64,000 nucleotides of DNA from Capsicum annuum (GCF_002878395.1 NC_061117.1:226079453-226143452); one strand, 5' to 3'; shown: positions 32,255 to 44,715, counted from the first letter of the stretch. Notes: a model not told the origin generated them from the letters alone. Translations and numbers: made by a program.

Positions 32255-34835
32255 TGTAACGCCTCGAAAAATGGATCTCAGAGCGTCACACGGTGCTTGA
32301 GGCTACGAGTAGCCCCAAGCTAGCCCTTTAAGCCATTTTCATTCAGTTCAACACAAATCAATGGAGTTTCCATAAATAACCCTCAAATATCAACAGAGTA
32401 ATCATCATCCAAGAATAAAAGAATTTCAGAAAGATAACAAAATACGACTTATTAGTCAACTCCCAACATCTATACTAGTCTGACAAACCTCTAATAAAAT
32501 TGACAAAACCAGTGAGCCATTGAGATATGCCCCAACTGACTCATACTCAGTTATCAAATGTAAACAATTCCGTGAAACCAACATCAGACAACACGTCCTC
32601 GGAACATGAGGACTCACCATAATAGAGGATGTAGAACAGCGTGCCCGAAGAATCACTGTCGAACCTGGAACTGAGCACCTGAACCTACATTCCGAGAAAA
32701 TGCAGCCCACATCCGAAGATGTAGGTCAGTACCATGGAAAGGAACCAGTATATGGGGGTGTATGCAGTTGTATAAACATCATCATCATAAATATTTATAA
32801 GAAATATGCAGGATGTACGAAAGACTCACATAGCCCGAAGAAAATCATTGTAATCATGAGAGGATGAAATAAGTACAATAACACATGTGAGTCATCATAT
32901 AATTTGTCAATCACTTTCAGTTCATCAAGAATATCAATTCTCATAATGTAAATATCATTTAAATCTTTCGAAAGAATAACTTTCACAATTCCACTTTCAA
33001 ATCACTTCACCATAGACACAAGGGAACACACACACACTGGGAAATCCTATAACCGATATAAACCATGTGACCTACATGGAGTCCAACGTACAACCCATGT
33101 TGGGGAGAGCCGTCCTATCCTTTCCATCGGAGTAGGACTATCGATATCAAATTCACACAAACTAGTGATCACTATATAAATTAGCCTCAGGCTCACTCCT
33201 ACGGGGGCACGTAGTTCTAGAAAAGTAAGGTCGCCTTATACCTCTCACTCGGTGCTAAAGATTTCTCCCAGATTTAGCTCAGATCATTTCAAAGACAATC
33301 CACAACAAAATAATTTCAGTAATATATAAATATACATCGGGAGCCATATGCTTCCCATCTATCAAAATCAACCGCGTTGTGGATTTCTTTCACACTCGAG
33401 TTCAAAACAACTCTATTAAGACCAAAAGGTCAAATCATTCAAAATATCTCAAATATTCAACATCAACATGCTTATAACACACACTCTCAAAAAAATACAA
33501 TTTCCAATGGGGATTCACGACCCAAATATCGTTCAAGATTCATGCTTTATATCTCCACACATGTAAATTCATCTTTCAAAATCATAAACATCAAGATTTC
33601 ATAATAATCATCATAAGATATGGGTTCATACTTCAAATTCGTAAAAATCAAATAAAAAATCATGCCTTTGTAAAGAAAATTACTTTTGGGCACAAGAACG
33701 AAATAGAGTTCTTGTTGAAAAACCCCACATACCTTGAATGATGAACTTTAGATCAATACTCATTTTTGAGATGTTAATCGTGCCTTTGAATAATGGTTCT
33801 TGGAGTTCTTGAACTAGGAACTTGGAATCTTGAATAAATTTGCAGAATTAATGGTGAACCTCCAAAGTTCACCATTNNNNNNNNNNNNNNNNNNNNNNNN
33901 NNNNNNNNNNNNNNNNNNNNNNNNNNNNNNNNNNNNNNNNNNNNNNNNNNNNNNNNNNNNNNNNNNNNNNNNNNNNTTTGAATAATGGTTCTTGGAGTTC
34001 TTGAACTAGGAACTTGGAATCTTGAATAAATTTGCAGAATTAATGGTGAACTTTGGAGGTTCTTGAAATTGGATGTAGGAGCTTGGGGTTTTCTTTTTTA
34101 GGGAATTTGATGAAATATAACATATAATGCTTCTAATAGACTTTAATATAGGGTTTGGACGGATTTTGGGTGAGGGGAAATGACCAAAATGCCCCTAAAA
34201 ATCAAATAATTCTCGAATTTGTCCTTTGGTAGACTGTTTTGATAGTTTGAAGTAGATAAACCATAACGTTTTACTACGGTATCCAAATTGGATGAAACCA
34301 ATTTCATTAGAAAGAGGACTCTCATATCTTTCCACTGATATATAGTATCTCACCCAGATCATTATGTACGAGGAGTTATGATCGTGTGGATTTGACCCAA
34401 AAATTCACTTTTGATAGGCTGAAGTAGATCGACCATAACTTTTTTGCTCCGATAGACAAATTGGATGAAACCAATTTCATTGGAAAGAGGAATCACAGAG
34501 CTTTTCGTTGATATATAGTATATCACCTAGATCATTATGTACAAGGAGATATGATCATTTAAAGTTGGAGCAAAAGTACGCCAGGCCTCAGTACTTTTTC
34601 CTGCACGTTTTACTGTTCACTACTATTCACGGTTCGATCGGAATATTCATAACTCATCGCTCGGGTGTCCGTTTTGGATGATCCATATATCGTTGGAAAG
34701 TTTATTCGATACTCTACACAATGGTGGGTCATAATCTAAGACATTCCGTACGAAAAATTTATAATTCATTCTAAAAGATAGAACCCAACACGTTTATGCA
34801 TAAAATTTCAATGAAAAATTTCCTGGGGTATTACA
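32255..34835 (-). repeat. 5' LTR of the chromovirus
   Basis: About 2.6 kb including a 100-N gap, with ends TGTAAC (32255) and TTACA (34831-34835). It contains two diverged copies of a ~180-bp stretch (about 34240-34420 and 34421-34560), both with GACCATAAC/AACCATAAC and AATTTCATT(A/G)GAAAGAGG. Confidence 0.85.
33877..33976. other. Assembly gap (100 N) with duplicated edges
   Basis: Exactly 100 N in the 5' LTR. The ~75 bp on the left (about 33785-33859) is repeated on the right (33977-34051), which suggests overlapping contig ends rather than a true duplication. Confidence 0.95.
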
Positions 34836-37279
34836 ATAGCATACCGATTTGGCCCAAAAATGGCCCGTTCGCGCCATTTCTCCCTTTTAACCACCCAAAT
34901 AACCTATTCCACCCCAAGGGCCCAAACTAGGTTGCTCCTCAGCCTGCCTGAGGTAGCCCGGTCAATTTTGACACAAAACACAACCAGTCTCTGGGCCCAC
35001 CCCAAAAATCGTGGACAATAGCATACCAATTTGGCTCGAAAATGTCCCGTTTGCTCCGTTACGCTCGTTTTACCACCCAAATAGCCTATCCCACCCCTAA
35101 GAGCCCACATTGGGCCGCTCTCCAGCCTGCTTGAGGTCGGCCGATTGATTTTTGGACAAAAACATACCTGGCCCATTGGCCCACACCAAAAATCGTGGGC
35201 TATAGCACATCGATTTGGCCTAAAAATAGCCTGTTCGCCTCATTTTGCCTGTTTGACCACCTAAATAGCCTATCCCCCGAAGGGCCCAACTAGGACGCTC
35301 TCACCCAACCAATTTTTGGAAAAAAACACGCCCGGCCCCCGAGTCCACTCCAAAAAACGTGGGCTTTAGCACACCGATTTGGCCTGTAAATGGCCCATTC
35401 ATGTTATTTCGCCCGTTTGACCACCCAAATAGTCTATCCCACTCTAAGGGCCCACACTAGGCTGCTCCTCAACCTGTCTGGGGCAGCTCAGTCAATTGTC
35501 AGCCAAAAACACGCCTGACCCCTAGCTCACCCCAAAAATCGTGGGCTATAGCACATTGATTTGGCCCAAAAATAGCCCGTTCGTGCCGTTTCGCCACTTT
35601 GACCACCTAAATAACCTATCCCACCCAAGGGCCCACACTAGGACGCTCTCCAACCTGTCTGGGGCAGCCCGATCGATTGTTAGCCAAAAATATACCCGGG
35701 ACCACCCCGAAAACCGTGGGCTATAGCACACCAATTTGTCCCAAAAATGGTCCGTTCGTGCCTTTTCGCTCATTTGACCACCCAAATAGCCTATCCCGCC
35801 CTAATGGCCCACACTAGGCCGCTCTCTAGCCTGCCTGCGCTAACCCAATTAATTTTTGGCCAAAAACACGCTCGGTCCCCTGGCCTACCCTAAAAACCGC
35901 GGGGTATAACACACCTATTTGACCCAAAAATGGTCTGTTCACGTCGTTTCATTTGTTTGACCACCCAAATAGCCTATCCCACCCCAATGGCCCACACTAG
36001 GCCGCTCTTCAACCTGCCTAGGGCAGCCCGATCGATTTTTGACTTAAAACACGCTCGACCCCTAGGCCCACCCTAAAAATCGTGGGCTATAGCATACTGA
36101 TTTGGCCCAAAAATGGCTCGTTCGTGTCGTTTCTCCCGTTTGACCACCCAAATAGCTTATCCCATCCCAAGGGCCCACACTAGGCTACTTCTCAACCTGC
36201 CTGGGGCAGCCCGATTAATTTTTGACTAAAAACACGCCCGGCCCCTAGGGCCATTCTAAAAAACGTGAGCTATAGCACACCAATCTGGCCTAAAAATTGC
36301 CCGTTCGCATCTGGGGCAGCCTGGTCAATTTTTGGCCAAAAACACCCTCGGTCTGCGAGCCCACCCCAAAAATCATGGGCTATAGCACATTGATTTGGCC
36401 TGAAATGGCCCGTTCGCGCCGTTTCGCTCATTTGACCACCCAAATAGCCTATCCCACCCCAAAGGCCCACACTAGGACGCTTCCCATCCTGCCTAGGGCA
36501 GCCTGGTCGATTTTTGGCCAATAACACGCCCGGCCCCCAGGTCCACCACAAAAATCATAGGCTATATTAACACATCGATTTGGCCCAAAAAAGGTCTGTT
36601 TGCATCATTTCGCCCGTTTGACCACCTAAATAGCCTATCCCACCCCAAGGGCCTACACTGGGTCACTCCCCAACCAACTTGGGGCAGCCCGGTCAATTTT
36701 TTCCAAAAAAAATGCTCAGCCACTGGGCCCACTCCAAAAAACTGTGGGCTACACACCAATTTAGCTCGAAAATGGCCCGTTCGCACCGTTTCTCCCGTTT
36801 GACCACCCAAATAGCCTATCCCACCCCAAGGGCCCATACTAGGCCGTTCCCCAGCTTGCCTGGGGCAGCCCAGTCGATTTTCGACTGAAAACACGCTCGG
36901 CCCCCGAGCCTACCCCAAAAACAGTGGGCAATAGCACACCGATTTGGCCCGAAAATGGCTCGTTCGCACCGGTTCGCCTGTTCGACCACCCAAATAGCCT
37001 ATCCCACCCCAAGGGCCCACACTAGGCCGCTTTCCAGCCTTTCTAGGGTAGCCCGATCAATTTTTGGCCAAAAACACGCCTGGCGCACCCTGAATCCTGT
37101 GGGCTATAGCACAACGATTTGGCCTTAAAATAGCCTGTTCGCACTGTTTTGCTCGTTTGACCATCCAAATAGCCTATCCCACCCACTGGCCCACACTAGG
37201 TCGCTTCCCAACCTGCCTGGGGCAACCCGATCGATTTTTGGCCAAAACGACGTCGGCCTCCGGGCCCACCTCAAAAACC
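34836..37279 (+). repeat. ~182-bp satellite array C
   Basis: About 13 type-2 monomers, continuing array B beyond the chromovirus. It resumes at ATAGCATACCGATTT directly after the LTR and ends near CACCTCAAAAACCACCAATTT. Confidence 0.95.
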
Positions 37280-38430
37280 ACCAATTTTTATCATAAAAAA
37301 CGCTACGTGTATAAAAAATGTTTCCACTTTTTTCTTTTCTCTATTGTACTATTTTTTTCTTCCTTTTTTGTTTTTTCTTTTATTTCTCCTTCTTCTTCAT
37401 TTCCTCTTCATCAATGGAGTTTTATTTTCCCCTTCCTCTTCTTCTCTGTTAATACAATGGTGGTGGATATTATCGTGGTCGGTGTTTATTTTTTGATAAA
37501 ATAATAAAGAGATTTTAAAAAGGGTAAAAAAGAGATGGTATGTTACCCACCATTTTTTCGGCGAGAAGGTACTTTCCGACGATATACCAAATATGAAAAA
37601 TTAAATTTTTGTTGGAAAAGATGTTGATTCAGATTTCAAATTTTAGTTTAGTGGTAATTTGAGTATTTAGATTCTAATTATTTGGTGGTAGTTTGAGTAT
37701 TTAGATTTTGATATTGATGCTTTTGATATTCATAAACTAGTTAGTGGTAGTTCGAAAACTATTTGGTCACTTTACTATGGAATGTTGCAGCAGCAATAGC
37801 GGAGTTAGATGACCATGGCAAAGGAATTTCAACAAAAAATGTGAAGAAGAAAGGAAGAAAAGAAATAAAAAAAAATAAAAGTATTTATTTAAAAATATAT
37901 GGCTATAATTTTAAAAAAAAAGATTAAAATTAATTTGACACGTGTCCAATGCTGATTGACACGTGATTTACACATTTGTTGGTGTAATTGGTGTTGGTTG
38001 AAAAAGGAGGTATGAATAATACTTTAAAATTATTTCGTGGAGTAATAGGTCGTCTGTATAGTGCAAGTGTCTTTTTGCAAAAGTCGGATAACTTCATGGC
38101 TGGCTTTATTTCTTTTCTCTTACTTTATACTTTATATGTTAAGACTAAGAATGTTATCAAAAGAAAATAATAGATATCTTTTGATTTGTTAAACGAACAA
38201 GTACAAAAGAGAATCTATATTTAGCATAATGACAGTATAAAATGAAATGGAGGGGGTGTTACTGTATGCTATGCAACACATTTAATTCAATTAGACTTGC
38301 GCCACAACAACTAATAAAAGTATTCCAAACATATCAGGTAGGCAGCATCTTTTGGAAATGTCCAACTAATGCTAATGTTAGGCAAACTTAAATAATAGAA
38401 ACATCTCAAATAAATTGCACAATGCATTTA
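37280..38430. other. Intergenic region with a duplicated ~270-bp segment
   Basis: 37323-37593 (pyrimidine-rich, then ATCAATGGAGTTTTATTTTC and GAGAAGGTACTTTCCGACGA) recurs at 40476-40722 inside the BAHD-3 pseudogene. The rest is AT-rich with no supported gene. Confidence 0.6.
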
Positions 38431-39059
38431 GGGGACATTTGGTTGTTGGTTAGAGTTATGCATATATTAGTAAAATGAAGGGTTATTATTTATGGTATTA
38501 GTTATTTTATTTATTTTTTATAATCGTTGTGTTTGGGTCAGTTTTCGCATAATTTGACTAAATTCATGAGATATCTGTCACCTTCCCCAACAATAGCTAT
38601 TAGACAACTTATATATACATGTATAATTATAAAGAAAAGAAAAAGATGAACCCAAACATTGTATTGGCAAGGATATGTTTTATGTGAAAAGAGCAAAAAC
38701 CAACTAAACATTGCATAACTTTTGCAAGATTCTATTGTGGGTATTATGTTTCCTCATTTTTTAACCAAAAAATGTACACAAAGTCATACTATATGCTAAT
38801 TTTAATACATGAATAGCTTCTTTCTAACGAGCAACAAAAAGATCCCGCATTACTTATAACATCTTCTACATTAGATAGATTCCGTAAAAACTTATACATG
38901 TATTAGTAATATGGGATTGGAAACTGGAAAACAATTACCGTATTTGGTGGTCTGAATTTTATACATAGCAACTAAAATACTATAAAACATGGTATTAGTT
39001 ATGCTTGCTTAATACATGAATAACTATTAGTACTTCCTAACCGGCAACCAAACGAGGCC
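38431..39059. mobile_element. Long copy of the Tourist-like MITE in the BAHD-3 promoter
   Basis: A 629-bp element with ends GGGGACATTTGG and CCAAACGAGGCC, flanked by TTA at 38428-38430 and 39060-39062. The right TTA overlaps the TATA box. The inner sequence, rich in TTAGTTATGC/ATACATG, is of the kind seen in many Solanaceae MITEs. It is the longest of the three promoter copies. Confidence 0.6.
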
Positions 39060-39544
39060 TTATAAAATAAGCACATGCATGCACAAGTAGCTGCAAGGAG
39101 AAGTAGTAGATTAACCAAAGAACAAAGGATGGAGCTAATCTTCCAAGAATTCATCAAACCTATTTCTCCAACTCCCAATCACCTCATCAAATCCTATGAA
39201 TATTCAATTTGTGATCAGTTTGCTCTATCAGATCACATCCCTATACTTCGATATTACCCGGCACTATCAGATGATAACCTACAAGAATTAAAGGCTATCA
39301 ACTCATCCAGATTGAAACGATTGAAGAAATCTTTGTCTGAAATTCTTGCTCATTATTACCCTTTGGCAGGAAGACTCCGAAGCAACTCTACTTGTGTCGA
39401 CTGCAACGATGAAGGTGTCCCATTTCTCGAGGCATTTATGCACAATCAGCGCTTGGAAGACATTCTCAACAACCCTCGTGAGAACTACAGAACTGAAAAA
39501 TCTTTTCTTCCACCCACGTCCTTTGAGTCATTTTCATCGAGTTT

Positions 39545-40262
39545 TGATGTCTCATGTTTTGATGATGATCAGTTGAAAATTAAAGGAGCAGGTTCCTGGC
39601 TCATCGTGAAGTGGTACAACTATCACATCTCTGCACAGTTTTGTTCACTGGTGCAACTAACTGAGCAGGTGTGCAGCGTACCTGATTAGACATCTGGTCC
39701 AATCAGAATTCAGCCCTGATTTATACACCCCCAATAAATAGAAAAGGATGTTTCACAATCAAATAGTTTTTTTGTAATTTTGATGAAACGAGAAGAACGG
39801 CAAAAACTCTCTTTTGCTCAAGTTCCAAATTTGTGTGTGCTCAAAGTTTAGTTGTTCTTGAGTCAAGTCTTGTTTTGTAATCGTATTACTCATCTTATAA
39901 GAGTAATGTCTTTACTTTGGTAGCAGAGTTCTTAGGTAGAGTTACCTAAGGTTCTTCGATTAGAGTTAATCGATTGTGGTTTGCTTGAGGTGTGTCGAGG
40001 TGGTTGTAGTAGAGATATTGGAATCAGTAGAACTTAGAGTTATATTCTTGGAGACTGTAATCAATGAGTTTTGATTATAGTGGAGATTGAAGTGTTTGTG
40101 AGGGCAAGCCGTGATTTTTCTTTTCTTGTGCACGGAAATTTTTACGTAAATCATTATCTTCGTTTATTTTCTGTCAGTTCTAGTTGACTACTGTTTTATT
40201 AGTTCTCTCTTTAATCTTAGGGACCTTGTCCCTAGCTGGCTGGTGCACCCCACGTTTCAACA
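39545..40262 (-). mobile_element. Solo LTR inserted in BAHD-3
   Basis: This 718-bp element starts TGATGTC and ends TTCAACA, with a perfect 5-bp target duplication AGTTT at 39540-39544 and 40263-40267. On the minus strand it reads TGTTGAAACG...ATCA, a start typical of Copia-type LTRs, so orientation is taken as minus. There is no internal domain, so it is a solo LTR left by LTR-LTR recombination. Confidence 0.85.
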
Positions 40263-40475
40263 AGTTTTTTTGCTTCTTGTTAAAGTTACATCCGTTCAGT
40301 AGTGGCTCAAGGGTAAGGTTGGTGAAGCATTTGCTTTAGGTCCCAAAAATTTGAGGACTCAAAATTTTTAATAGCAAATTTTATAATTTCAACTCCACTT
40401 GAAATAATATGAAGATTATGAAATAATATGTTTAAAAAAATTATCTAAAAAAAAAAAAAAAGTTATCAAATTTTT

Positions 40476-40722
40476 CTACTTTTTTCTTTTCTCTATTTTA
40501 CTATTTTTTTCTTCCTTTTTTGTTTTTCTTCTTTTGTTTCTCCTTCTTCTTCATCAATGGAGTTTTATTTTCCCCTTCCTCTTCTTCTCTGTTAATACAA
40601 TGATGGTGGATATTATCGTGGTCGGTGTTTATTTTTAGATAAAAATAATAAAGAGATTTTAAAAAGGGTAAAAAAAAGATGGTATTTTGGCGAGAAGGTA
40701 CTTTCCGACGATATACCAAATA
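40476..40722 (+). repeat. Second copy of the ~270-bp repeat, within BAHD-3
   Basis: Matches 37323-37593 with indels, including GTGGTCGGTGTTTATTTTT-like and CCGACGATATACCAAAT sequences. It separates BAHD-derived pieces. No termini or family are recognised. Confidence 0.65.
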
Positions 40723-42852
40723 GCAAAGGTACTTTCAGTTATTTAATCACCTTTTTAAGTGATTGAGCTACTTTGGCACGCCAAAACAACGATTCCATAT
40801 AATTAATATTGTGTTTTCATTATGAAAAGGGTTATTCGAATTGGATAATAAGTATGTGAAAGTTTGAACGGCAATCGAAGACATCATTTAAGCTTGATGG
40901 ATGATGTTTATCTCTACCAATTCACTAGCTGGCGTGGTTTCTATATGATATCTTGTCATTTCTAATTTTCAACAACTGTTTTTGAAAGAATCTTAAATTA
41001 TAGGTAAAAAATTCATGTAAATTGTGGTGATCATGCAATGTCCAAATTCAGACTCATGCAGAACTAGCATGTGTTTTCGAGCAAAGTACATGTTGTACAT
41101 TTGACCAATTCAAAATTTTTGTTTTGTTGCACAATAGTCTAATAGTTACATGTCCAATCTAATTGCTTGAAACGTTTAACAATAAACGAGAAACAAAAAC
41201 AACTCTTCATATATCCAAAAAGATCGAGTATTGAGATTTTGTGTTTGCTTACAAATGGTCATTGCCTGAGTAGAATATAACTCTTATATATTTCTCTAAA
41301 ATATATAAAAATTAAAAATCCTAAAATATATGAATCCTAAAATAAAAGATTATCTAAAATATATGAAAAAAAAAAAAAATTAAGAGTCCTAAATTTTTTC
41401 TGAAAAATATCCAAGTTTTTAAGCTCTAAACTCACCAAAAGATAGGTCATTGAATTAGTATTTCAACGCCACTAGTCTCGCCTTCATCCGAGGTTGTAGT
41501 AAAAAGTTGTGAAAAATCTTCTGAGACACGATCAAACTGTTAGTGATGACGACTCTGGCAATGACTCATTGTCAAACAAAATGAGTTGTAGTGAAGATTC
41601 GTTGTCACGGCAGTGGGTAACCAAAGAATTCAGTCTAATGGCAACGAGTTTAGCACAGGACTCGTTGTCAGACTAAACAAGTCGTTGTGTGTGGACCCGT
41701 CGTCGCAACAGTAAGGAACCAAGAACACAACCCCTCGACAACGGACCTTCATGATGACCAGGCCTAACGAGTCGTCAGGAGAGGAGTCATTGTCATAACA
41801 GAAAGGACATGAAACTTAGGTCCTCAAGTCACGACTCAGGCCACGACTCGTAATCAGACATAACGAGTCATTATCCAAGTCATGATGACTGTTTCTTAGA
41901 ATTCTCTGAACATTTTAAAAAGGACTTTTTGATCTTTTTCCATTCTTTTAACCCCTAATCCACGTCGTTTGGGTATTCCTAGACCTATTATTGGGGGTTA
42001 ATATTATCCTAACACCTCATAAACTCAAAATCAATTGACACCTAGCAAAAAGGGGCGATTTTCTCTTCTCCAACAGTAAAGTAGGATTCCCCAACTTCAA
42101 GCACAAACTCCAAGGAATTCTCCAAGGTTCCAGATATCTGGGATTTCATCAATGGGTTCCTTCCACCCATTGAGTCCCAACAACTTCTCAATCCTTAAAT
42201 TTAATTTTCCCGTCAAGAATTAAATTTTAGGTCAAATGTGAGTTTTCTTAATCTTTTTTAGTTTATTCTTGTAACTAAACTATGAGTACATGTTTTCCAT
42301 AAGAATAGCATATTCCTATAATTAGGACTATACATAGGTCGGGTTGGTTCGATTTTTATTAAAAAAAAAAAAAAAAACCAATCATGTCGGTTTATTAAAA
42401 CTATAAACCAAATCAAACCAACATAAAATTAATTTTTTCGGTTTAGGTTTTAGTCGGTTTTTTCGGGGGGGTTTCGGTTTTTTTGGATTTTTTTGGGGTT
42501 TTTTTAATAATATTTAATTTTTACAATTATATTGTGATCGAAGACTAGATCAAATATGTTTTCACTCATGTGCTAATGAAAAATCATAATTATGAAAAAA
42601 TGAGGAGCAGAAAACTCTCTTGAAACTAAAAAGTGAGATGAAAAGTGAAAAGTTTAGGTTTTAAGTTTATATTGGGTTTTGGATCTTTTAATTAGTAATT
42701 AATGGATAAACATTACAACTTAAAGGCCCAAATTTCAATATACATCTACATCTAGTTTCAAATTATTAAAAATTACTAAAACTAGTTAAAAAAAATATTT
42801 AAAAAATAGATTATAATTAATATTTTATGTATAAAAAAGTTTGAATATTATA

Positions 42853-44698
42853 TCTATACTATATTAAAAGTTTGAAGGGACTTAAAAATGACGTTTGAAC
42901 TTTTTTCCCTTCATTAGAAGCCTCTGCAACAGATAAAAACGTCTTTTTGCTACTTTCCTCAATTTATTATTTAATTAGATTAAAGACTCCTAAAATATAT
43001 GAAAAGAATTTAATAACTCCTAAAATATATTGAAAGAATCCTGACAAACTAAAAACTTCTAGTACTTCATAATTTAAAATTATAAAGAAGAATAAGTAGA
43101 ATATTATGAATAAAATTGTAGGACAAGTCAAAGTTAAAAAGGGAAGAAATCGTTTTGCATGTAAAAAAAACGAGGCGAAAAAGTTTATATTTAATTATAC
43201 AATTTATAAAAGGAAAACTTTATAAATAGAATAAATTTAATTTATTGTTCCTACACATGAGTTTTAGGATTCAATAACATATATTTGTTGATTTTGATTA
43301 TTTAATCTAGGTAATATTTAGTACTTCTAAAAATAGAATTTTGCCTTATATAAAAAATATTCTTTATAATTCTGTTTAAGTAATATTTTGGATCAAAATT
43401 TATACGAAAAAAATTCTTATATTGTACTTTTGCTTTTTATTTTAATTTTGATTCACATGTTTTCTTACTATCATTATCATCATCTCTTTTGCCTTTATTT
43501 ATTTCTTTTAAACCATACCTTTAAAGATTATATATGAAGAAGAATAATCAACAATTGACATTAATTCTCTCTTTTGATTATTTCTTGTGTATCTCTTTTA
43601 GTTGAAAGTTTCTGATCGAAAAAATGGATAAGTATATTGCCGCCGAATGAAGTTGTCAAAAATCAAAGGTTTATTGCACTTTTTTTCTTTTACTTTCTTT
43701 GGGTAATCGTGACATAATTTTGATTATCGTGACATAAAAAAGGCTCCAATCCCATTTTTCTTTTTTAAAAAAAACATATCAAGGTCACGAATTAGGATAG
43801 GAGATTAAATTCTTTTTTATTTATGAATCATGTTTTTTTGTAATATCGTAACTTTTATATACAATTCAACCACTATAGAAATCCATATTATTTGTAAGTG
43901 AGACATATTAATTGCTATTTATGTTAAAGAAAATCGTAATACTAATTTATGATAATAACATAAAAAAGGCGGCTATGAAATTTCAAAGAACAGAACAAAA
44001 GCGAAGCAAAAAAGTTGTTTGTAGTATATTCATTTTCACCAATATCACATTATGTATAGTACCCTCCTCTATCGAAAGTTGGGTTTGATTGAGTGGGTTT
44101 TAGTTTATATGTGAATGTCTTGGTTGCTTGTAATCACATGTGGATATTTGATCTTCATAATCTAAATTTAAAGATTTGATAATATAGAGTCACATACAAA
44201 TGTAGATGTAGGAATTCCACTAAATATAATTCAAATATCTACTTAAAAAATCTGACTATATAGATTTGATATATGAACACGAAAATTCGACTGATATTTA
44301 TGCAAGGAGGAGGATCCGAACGCTTATAGATAAAAGGTCGTTATTCAACATTCTTCATCACAAATTTTTAAGGTATTATTTTCTCAATTATTTTTACCTT
44401 TGATAATATTGTATTTTTTTCTCTAGGAATATTTCTTTTATCATCTTTTGTGCATGTAATTGATAAGGTTTTAATTTTATTGTTGTGTCCAATTTTAGTC
44501 TTTTTTGGGCATAAGATTTGTAAGCAAGCAATGTTATTATAATTAGATATCTTTGTAAAAATTTATAATCCACTCTATTTGAGGAAATTACTATTTAACT
44601 TTTTATAATAAAGTTATATAAATATCTATATAAGCTTTCGCAATAGACAAAATCGTCTAATTTTAAAAAATCAAAGGTTACACGTGCGGTTAAACTAA
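42853..44698 (+). mobile_element. Helitron-like non-autonomous element (candidate)
   Basis: Starts TCTATACTATATTAAAAG, a terminus common for plant Helitrons, ends CTAA (CTRR) and sits between A and T, as Helitrons do. A CACGTG-centred dyad lies ~9 bp before the end, but the hairpin is weak. It carries no Rep/helicase. Confidence 0.4.
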
Positions 44699-44715
44699 TA
44701 TATATATATATATAT

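Larger units (their letters stand above)
25830..34835 (-). mobile_element. Degraded Ty3/gypsy chromovirus (Tekay/Del-like)
   Basis: Reads right to left: 5' LTR 32255-34835, primer site 32238-32250, gag, protease, RT, RNase H, integrase and a chromodomain-like C terminus, polypurine tract 27215-27226, 3' LTR 25830-27214. The 3' LTR lacks the ~1.06 kb equivalent to 32255-33314, so its outer end is truncated and no target duplication can be read. At least eight stop codons and several frameshifts make it non-functional. Two N gaps lie inside the LTRs. Confidence 0.9.
39129..40990 (+). pseudogene. BAHD acyltransferase pseudogene, copy 3
   Basis: The promoter (TATA 39061-39067), 5'UTR and first ~139 codons (39129-39544) match copies 1 and 2 closely. 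The gene is then cut by a solo LTR (39545-40262). About 36 bp of coding sequence resume at 40263-40298, then comes a repeat insert including 40476-40722. Next are pieces equal to the ITFLTDWATLARQDD region (about 40740-40795) and to the LENKYVK...SW region (about 40812-40945), followed by a 3'UTR-like piece. The HxxxD and DFGWG regions are lost. The open frame to 39689 reads into the LTR and would give a truncated hybrid protein. Confidence 0.88.

Noticed and set aside
4797..37279. CRISPR-like array
   Set aside because: Repeats are contiguous 182-bp monomers without unique spacers, in a plant genome.
39075..39689. 204-residue frame starting upstream of the BAHD-3 ATG
   Set aside because: The extra N terminus is 5'UTR sequence and the C-terminal part is read from the inserted solo LTR. 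It is annotated as a pseudogene instead.
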